A stretch of 64,000 nt of DNA from Caproiciproducens galactitolivorans (GTDB lineage: Bacteria; Bacillota; Clostridia; Oscillospirales; Acutalibacteraceae), in assembly GCF_004768785.1 (NCBI RefSeq), contig NZ_SRMQ01000011.1:1-64000 (forward strand). Reading direction: 5' to 3'. Made by a program: the position numbers and the translations under genes. The notes under the pieces were generated by a model, which saw only the letters and a list, made by a program, of their open reading frames with translations, was not told the origin of the DNA and did not search any database. Of this stretch, positions 60,975 to 64,000 are shown one piece after another (positions within the stretch are counted from its first letter, which is position 1; the number at the start of each line of letters is the position of its first letter).

Positions 60975-61003
60975 AGTATAGCGCATTTATTTTTCAAAGT
61001 AAA
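60975..61003 (-). promoter_or_regulatory. Promoter of the efflux operon
   Basis: TTTACT (60998-61003), 17 bp, TATACT (60975-60980). The -35 overlaps an AAAGTAAA box. Confidence 0.7.
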
Positions 61004-61064
61004 TAGGAAAGTAAACCATGGTTGAAAGTTAACAAAAAGTTAATTATTGACATTTGTTTACTTT
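60996..61064. promoter_or_regulatory. Three AAAGTAAAC-type boxes: candidate MarR operator
   Basis: AAAGTAAAT (60996-61004), AAAGTAAAC (61008-61016) and, inverted, GTTTACTTT (61056-61064). The first covers the efflux -35, the last lies in the spacer of the marR promoter, so one repressor could control both directions. Confidence 0.65.
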
Positions 61065-61075
61065 AAGTCTATAAT
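61047..61075 (+). promoter_or_regulatory. Promoter of the second marR gene
   Basis: Perfect TTGACA (61047-61052), 17 bp, TATAAT (61070-61075). Confidence 0.9.
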
Positions 61076-61112
61076 ACGTAAGCAAATAAACACAACCGGC
61101 AGGTGAATATAG

Positions 61113-61607
61113 ATGGATTCCGCAAACTTTAACGAGCTGATTGCCGCTTTATTAAGCATTGTTCCGCAGATTAACGAAACCTTCTTACGGCCGATCGAAC
61201 AAAAGTCGCTGGGCAATCTTACCCCTACGCAGGTTCGCGCAATCCGCATTTTGGAGTCAAGGGAACTGCTCAGTATGACACAGCTTTCAACCGAAATGGA
61301 TATTTCCAAGCAGCATATGACCAAAATCATCAATGCGTTGGTGGAGAAGGGGTATGTGGAACGGGTGGAAGATAAAACGAACCGCCGCCTTGTTCTCATC
61401 CAGCTAACTAAGTTCGGGCGCGTCCAAATACAAAAATCAACGCAGCAGGCGGTCGAGCTTCTCCGGTTACAGTTTAAGCAAATTTCCGAAGAAGACAAAG
61501 CCGCGCTGATAGAAGCTACGCAGACAATCAAAAGCATTGTGAAAAAAATTATGCCGGGAAAAGGGCAAACGCGAAATACGGAACCCCGTGTAGAAGCAAA
61601 AATATAG
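61113..61607 (+). CDS. MarR-family regulator of the efflux operon
   Basis: 164 aa. Winged helix with LTPTQVRAIRILESRELLSMTQLSTEMDISKQHMTKIINALVEKGYVERVEDKTNRRLVLIQLT. Divergently coded from the TolC-like/MFP/ABC genes with shared boxes between; most likely their local repressor. Confidence 0.92.
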   Translation: MDSANFNELIAALLSIVPQINETFLRPIEQKSLGNLTPTQVRAIRILESRELLSMTQLSTEMDISKQHMTKIINALVEKGYVERVEDKTNRRLVLIQLTKFGRVQIQKSTQQAVELLRLQFKQISEEDKAALIEATQTIKSIVKKIMPGKGQTRNTEPRVEAKI

Positions 61608-61613
61608 GTATAA

Positions 61614-61643
61614 AGGAAAGCGTCCGGATAACGGGCGCTTTTT
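61614..61643 (+). terminator. Terminator of marR, probably also of the oxidoreductase
   Basis: AAAGCGTCCG pairs with CGGGCGCTTT around GATAA, then TTTTTCC. On the other strand it is followed by CTTTCCTTTAT. Confidence 0.8.
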
Positions 61644-61668
61644 CCATTTAACAACAAACGATATGAAA

Positions 61669-62646
61669 TTACGAAGGAATATCCCTTGCAATGTTTTCAA
61701 GTATATCCAGAACCGTGAGCACCTGTTCGCGTCGGACATAGGGAGAAGGGACACCATTTTTTACGCACTCGATAAAATGGCTCAATTCCCTGTAATACCA
61801 TCCGTCGGACAGGGCTTTCTTTCGGTCCGTTTGCACTTTATCCTCTGCAACCAGCACGAGCGGTTCGTGAGCTAACAAATATGCTGTAACCCGCGTTCCA
61901 TCATAGATGACCATTGCGTTTTCAAAATAGACCCTCCATCGGGCTATGAAGGGAATATCCGCATGCAGCCATGCCGCTTCGGCGCAAACATTCCGGTCTT
62001 TATAGGAATACAGAAAGCGGCAATGCTCCGGATAATCTCTTCCCCTGCCGGCGCAGCTGGTATAGGAAAAAGCCTCCGGTTTTCCAAACAGGCTGACCAT
62101 CAGGTCAAGATCATGAATATGCAGGTCAAACGGCAAAAGGCCGCTTTTTTCCCTGTCGAACAGCCATCCTCCCTGCGACCAGCGCGGGCAAGCCGAAAGG
62201 CGCTCAAACTGCGCGTCCAATGCCAAACCGTATACCCCGCTTTGCACCAGATTGCGCAATATCTCTGTTTCTTTCGTAAACTGCAGCACTTGTGCTACGT
62301 ATAGCTGTACCCCCTTTTCCGAAGCAGTACGATACATTTCTTCCGCGTCCTTTTTTGAAAGGGCAAGCGGCTTTTCCGAGATAACGTGCTTTTTCAGTTC
62401 CAGCGCTTCCATGACCTGCTGTTTGTGCAGGAAAGTCGGCGTACAGATATCCACCAGGTCGATCGTTTCCTGCTGAACCATCTCGGAAATGGAGTCATAC
62501 ACCGGCAATCCCCACTCCTTCGCCCTCTCTTTTCCCCGGGAAGATTTCCCTACCACCGCAACAACCTGACAGTCATCCATAAGGGCATAATTGCTGCAAT
62601 GTACGGCTCCCATATTGCCCGTACCTACAATTCCGATTCGTACCAT
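61669..62646 (-). CDS. Gfo/Idh/MocA-family oxidoreductase
   Basis: 325 aa from MVRIGIVGTGNMGAVH, behind AGGAG. N-terminal Rossmann NAD(P) fold with GTGNMG, EKPLALSKKDAEEM (catalytic Lys in EKP), C-terminal alpha/beta domain with FDLHIHDLDLMVSLFG. Acts on sugars or cyclitols in this family; substrate unknown. Confidence 0.93.
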   Translation of the reverse strand: MVRIGIVGTGNMGAVHCSNYALMDDCQVVAVVGKSSRGKERAKEWGLPVYDSISEMVQQETIDLVDICTPTFLHKQQVMEALELKKHVISEKPLALSKKDAEEMYRTASEKGVQLYVAQVLQFTKETEILRNLVQSGVYGLALDAQFERLSACPRWSQGGWLFDREKSGLLPFDLHIHDLDLMVSLFGKPEAFSYTSCAGRGRDYPEHCRFLYSYKDRNVCAEAAWLHADIPFIARWRVYFENAMVIYDGTRVTAYLLAHEPLVLVAEDKVQTDRKKALSDGWYYRELSHFIECVKNGVPSPYVRREQVLTVLDILENIARDIPS

Positions 62647-62835
62647 GATGCATTCTCCTAACTGTGAAATTCGCATTTTATAAACGTATGCTTACGAAAG
62701 AGCGATCCAGTACCCTTGCGGAAACAGGATGTCCAGTCGAGGATTTATTGTTCTCAGCCGGATAAGGGAATCGTTCCTATAGTATATCGGTTCGAGAAAA
62801 AAGAAATTTACTCCCATACACATTTCAGTTTTGTA

Positions 62836-62867
62836 CCGAAAAACCCGCCCCAAAAAAGGGCGGGTTT
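62836..62867 (-). terminator. Terminator of the riboswitch-linked transporter
   Basis: AAACCCGCCC/GGGCGGGTTT 10-bp stem, 7-base loop, T run on the minus strand. Confidence 0.9.
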
Positions 62868-62894
62868 CCAGACTTCTGAAACAAATTTTGTTTT

Positions 62895-63857
62895 CTATAC
62901 GGACTTATGGGCTTTTGTTTTTAACTGGGAAGTATCCCGATTTTGTTTTAACGTATGCAGTTTAGGGAACATCACGCCGAATAAAATCAAGGCGACTCCG
63001 GCCCACCGCACAAAACTGACCTGCTCGTGTAAAACGGTGGAAGACATAAATACAGCAACCGGAAGCTCCACAGCCCCTAAAATACCGGCCATACTCTCAC
63101 CGATGTGCGGCACCCCGACGGCATATAATAAAGGTGGAATAAAAGCCCCGAATGTTCCTAATAGGAAACCGAATAACATCAATTTCCCACCAAAAAAGCC
63201 CTGAAACAAAAAGCGCGGCGGAAAAACAATACAGAGAACGGTGAATGCTCCGGTTATCATCCAGGCGCTGCGGTAAGCGGGATGGGCATCCGGCACGGCT
63301 TTTCCGTTAAACAACACGAACAGGGTGTAAGTGACTGCCGAAAGAAGCCCCAACACGATCCCTGGCATGCTTAGGTGCGTTGAACCCTGTTCCAGTAATC
63401 CGGCAGCAAACACGGTTCCTCCAAGAAGAATCAGCAGCGTCAGTATCATGACGCGATTAGGCCGCTGACGCCTGGAAACCGCCTGAATTAGTGTAGTCAT
63501 CCACGTAAACTGGAATAGTAGCACGACCGCCAGCGACGCTGAATTGTAGCGGAGTGATTGATAGTATACCAAACTGGTTGCAACGGTCGCCGTTCCGGCC
63601 AGCATAAGGAGCAGCCGATTTTTCCATGTTAAAGCCTTAGCAGAACCGCAGGATGTTGACAAGACGCCCTTCCTGCGGCGATACCGTTCTTTCATTTTGA
63701 TAAAAAATGCCAGCAGCCATGACAAGACGAAGCCCATGAACATTTGGGAGCCTACCACCTCGCCGAGGTGATACCCTTCTCCATAGGCCAGCACAACGAT
63801 CGTTGATAAAATTCCATAACTCATTGCTCCTAAAAAAACTGAAACGTAATACTTCAT
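62895..63857 (-). CDS. EamA-family (DMT) transporter under a purine-class riboswitch
   Basis: 320 aa, ten helices in two EamA repeats with a cytosolic basic loop (KMKERYRRRKG) between helices 2 and 3. Start MKYYVSVFLGAMSYG, 7 bases behind GGAGG; the overlapping ATG four bases upstream is out of frame. DMT proteins mostly export. The riboswitch in its leader suggests the substrate or trigger is a purine-like compound, giving an export role like PbuE, though of a different family. Confidence 0.88.
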   Translation of the reverse strand: MKYYVSVFLGAMSYGILSTIVVLAYGEGYHLGEVVGSQMFMGFVLSWLLAFFIKMKERYRRRKGVLSTSCGSAKALTWKNRLLLMLAGTATVATSLVYYQSLRYNSASLAVVLLFQFTWMTTLIQAVSRRQRPNRVMILTLLILLGGTVFAAGLLEQGSTHLSMPGIVLGLLSAVTYTLFVLFNGKAVPDAHPAYRSAWMITGAFTVLCIVFPPRFLFQGFFGGKLMLFGFLLGTFGAFIPPLLYAVGVPHIGESMAGILGAVELPVAVFMSSTVLHEQVSFVRWAGVALILFGVMFPKLHTLKQNRDTSQLKTKAHKSV

Positions 63858-63897
63858 TCATTTCCCTCCTGATTTATGTAAAAAGCTTTCAATAGAC

Positions 63898-63937
63898 AAA
63901 AAAATCCTAACTACCGATAAAAGTATCCGTAGTTAGG
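63898..63937 (-). terminator. Riboswitch-controlled terminator
   Basis: CCTAACTAC and GTAGTTAGG (9 bp, perfect; more inside) followed by ATTTTTTT. The 5' arm contains the 3' strands of aptamer helices P3 and P1, so aptamer folding and terminator are mutually exclusive: ligand binding should allow transcription. Confidence 0.85.
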
Positions 63938-63993
63938 AAGTTAAGGCTCCCTGTAGAAACCCCCGCCCTACCAATTTGCGGGGTTATACGTGG
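63926..63993 (-). ncRNA. Purine-family riboswitch aptamer (variant, guanine-like position 74)
   Basis: On the minus strand: CGTATAAC (P1 and J1/2), P2 CCCCGC/GCGGGG, GTTTCTAC (the J2/3 signature), P3 with loop CCTTAAC, then AACTACG closing P1. These match the purine-riboswitch core (TATAA ... TTTCTAC ... CC.TAA ... C/T-TA). The base at the specificity position (74) is C, as in guanine sensors. Differences: the loop of P2 is about 11 bases (AAATTGGTAGG) instead of 7, and the C54-G72 pair is A and A. Confidence 0.75.
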
Positions 63994-64000
63994 AATTATT

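Noticed and set aside
1-64000. CRISPR arrays, tRNA/rRNA genes, insertion sequences
   Set aside because: I looked for direct-repeat arrays, tRNA-like TTCGA arms in gene-free gaps, and transposase motifs and found none; the gaps are mostly short.

Overview
The window is a chromosomal segment of an endospore-forming, low-to-moderate GC Firmicute of class Clostridia. Spore genes (spoVD-like PBP, yqfC, yqfD, ylbJ, ytaF), strong AGGAGG-type ribosome sites, TTGACA/TATAAT promoters and gene orders known from Bacillus and Clostridia all point there; the Oscillospiraceae/Ruminococcaceae side is my best guess, but that is inference. I see no rRNA, tRNA, CRISPR, insertion sequence or prophage. The left two thirds is core housekeeping DNA; the right third mixes core genes with accessory transport and regulation.

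Layout. 1-65 (-): start of a CorA-like magnesium transporter. 373-12360 (-): division and cell-wall (dcw) cluster, transcribed mraZ-rsmH-ftsL-PBP-[small Mur-ligase-like gene]-mraY-ftsW-murG-murA-ftsQ-ftsZ, with a 10-bp-periodic MraZ operator just behind a good promoter. murD, murE, murF and ftsA are absent; a 173-aa degenerate Mur-ligase-like protein sits where murE/murF normally are. 12601-16375 (-): rsmD-coaD-coiled-coil gene, uvrC, HPr. 16592-20953 (-): ylxM-ffh-rpsP-khpA-folT-rimM-trmD, with a tetrahydrofolate riboswitch in front of folT. 21055-24143 (-): mutS2 and a YpmS-like gene. 24271-29713 (-): yqfC-yqfD-phoH-ybeY-dgkA-era-yqzL-recO. 29842-33518: ylbJ, small proteins, a divergent cis-prenyltransferase-like gene, ytaF and a small holin-like membrane protein.

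From 33.5 kb on: a secreted Cys-rich CAP-domain protein; a chemoreceptor signalling protein fused to a PhnD-like binding domain; copA-csoR with a CsoR-type operator; a DMT exporter; a marR-ABC-ABC operon with two perfect 12-bp operator palindromes; a flippase; two ECF S components divergent from a MocR-type (PdxR-like) regulator; pepT; aspS-gatC-gatA-gatB; a nitroreductase; a tripartite efflux operon (TolC-like coiled-coil protein, membrane-fusion protein, MacB-type ATPase and permease) divergent from its own MarR; a Gfo/Idh/MocA oxidoreductase; and a DMT transporter behind what reads as a purine-family riboswitch with an antitermination ('ON') layout.

Most noteworthy: the Mur-ligase remnant inside the dcw cluster, the variant purine-class riboswitch on a drug/metabolite exporter, the chemoreceptor-PhnD fusion, the cis-prenyltransferase with altered catalytic positions, and the TolC-like partner in an organism with no sign of an outer membrane. 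Coordinates of starts were moved from the longest open frame to the codon with a ribosome site wherever the sequence decided it.
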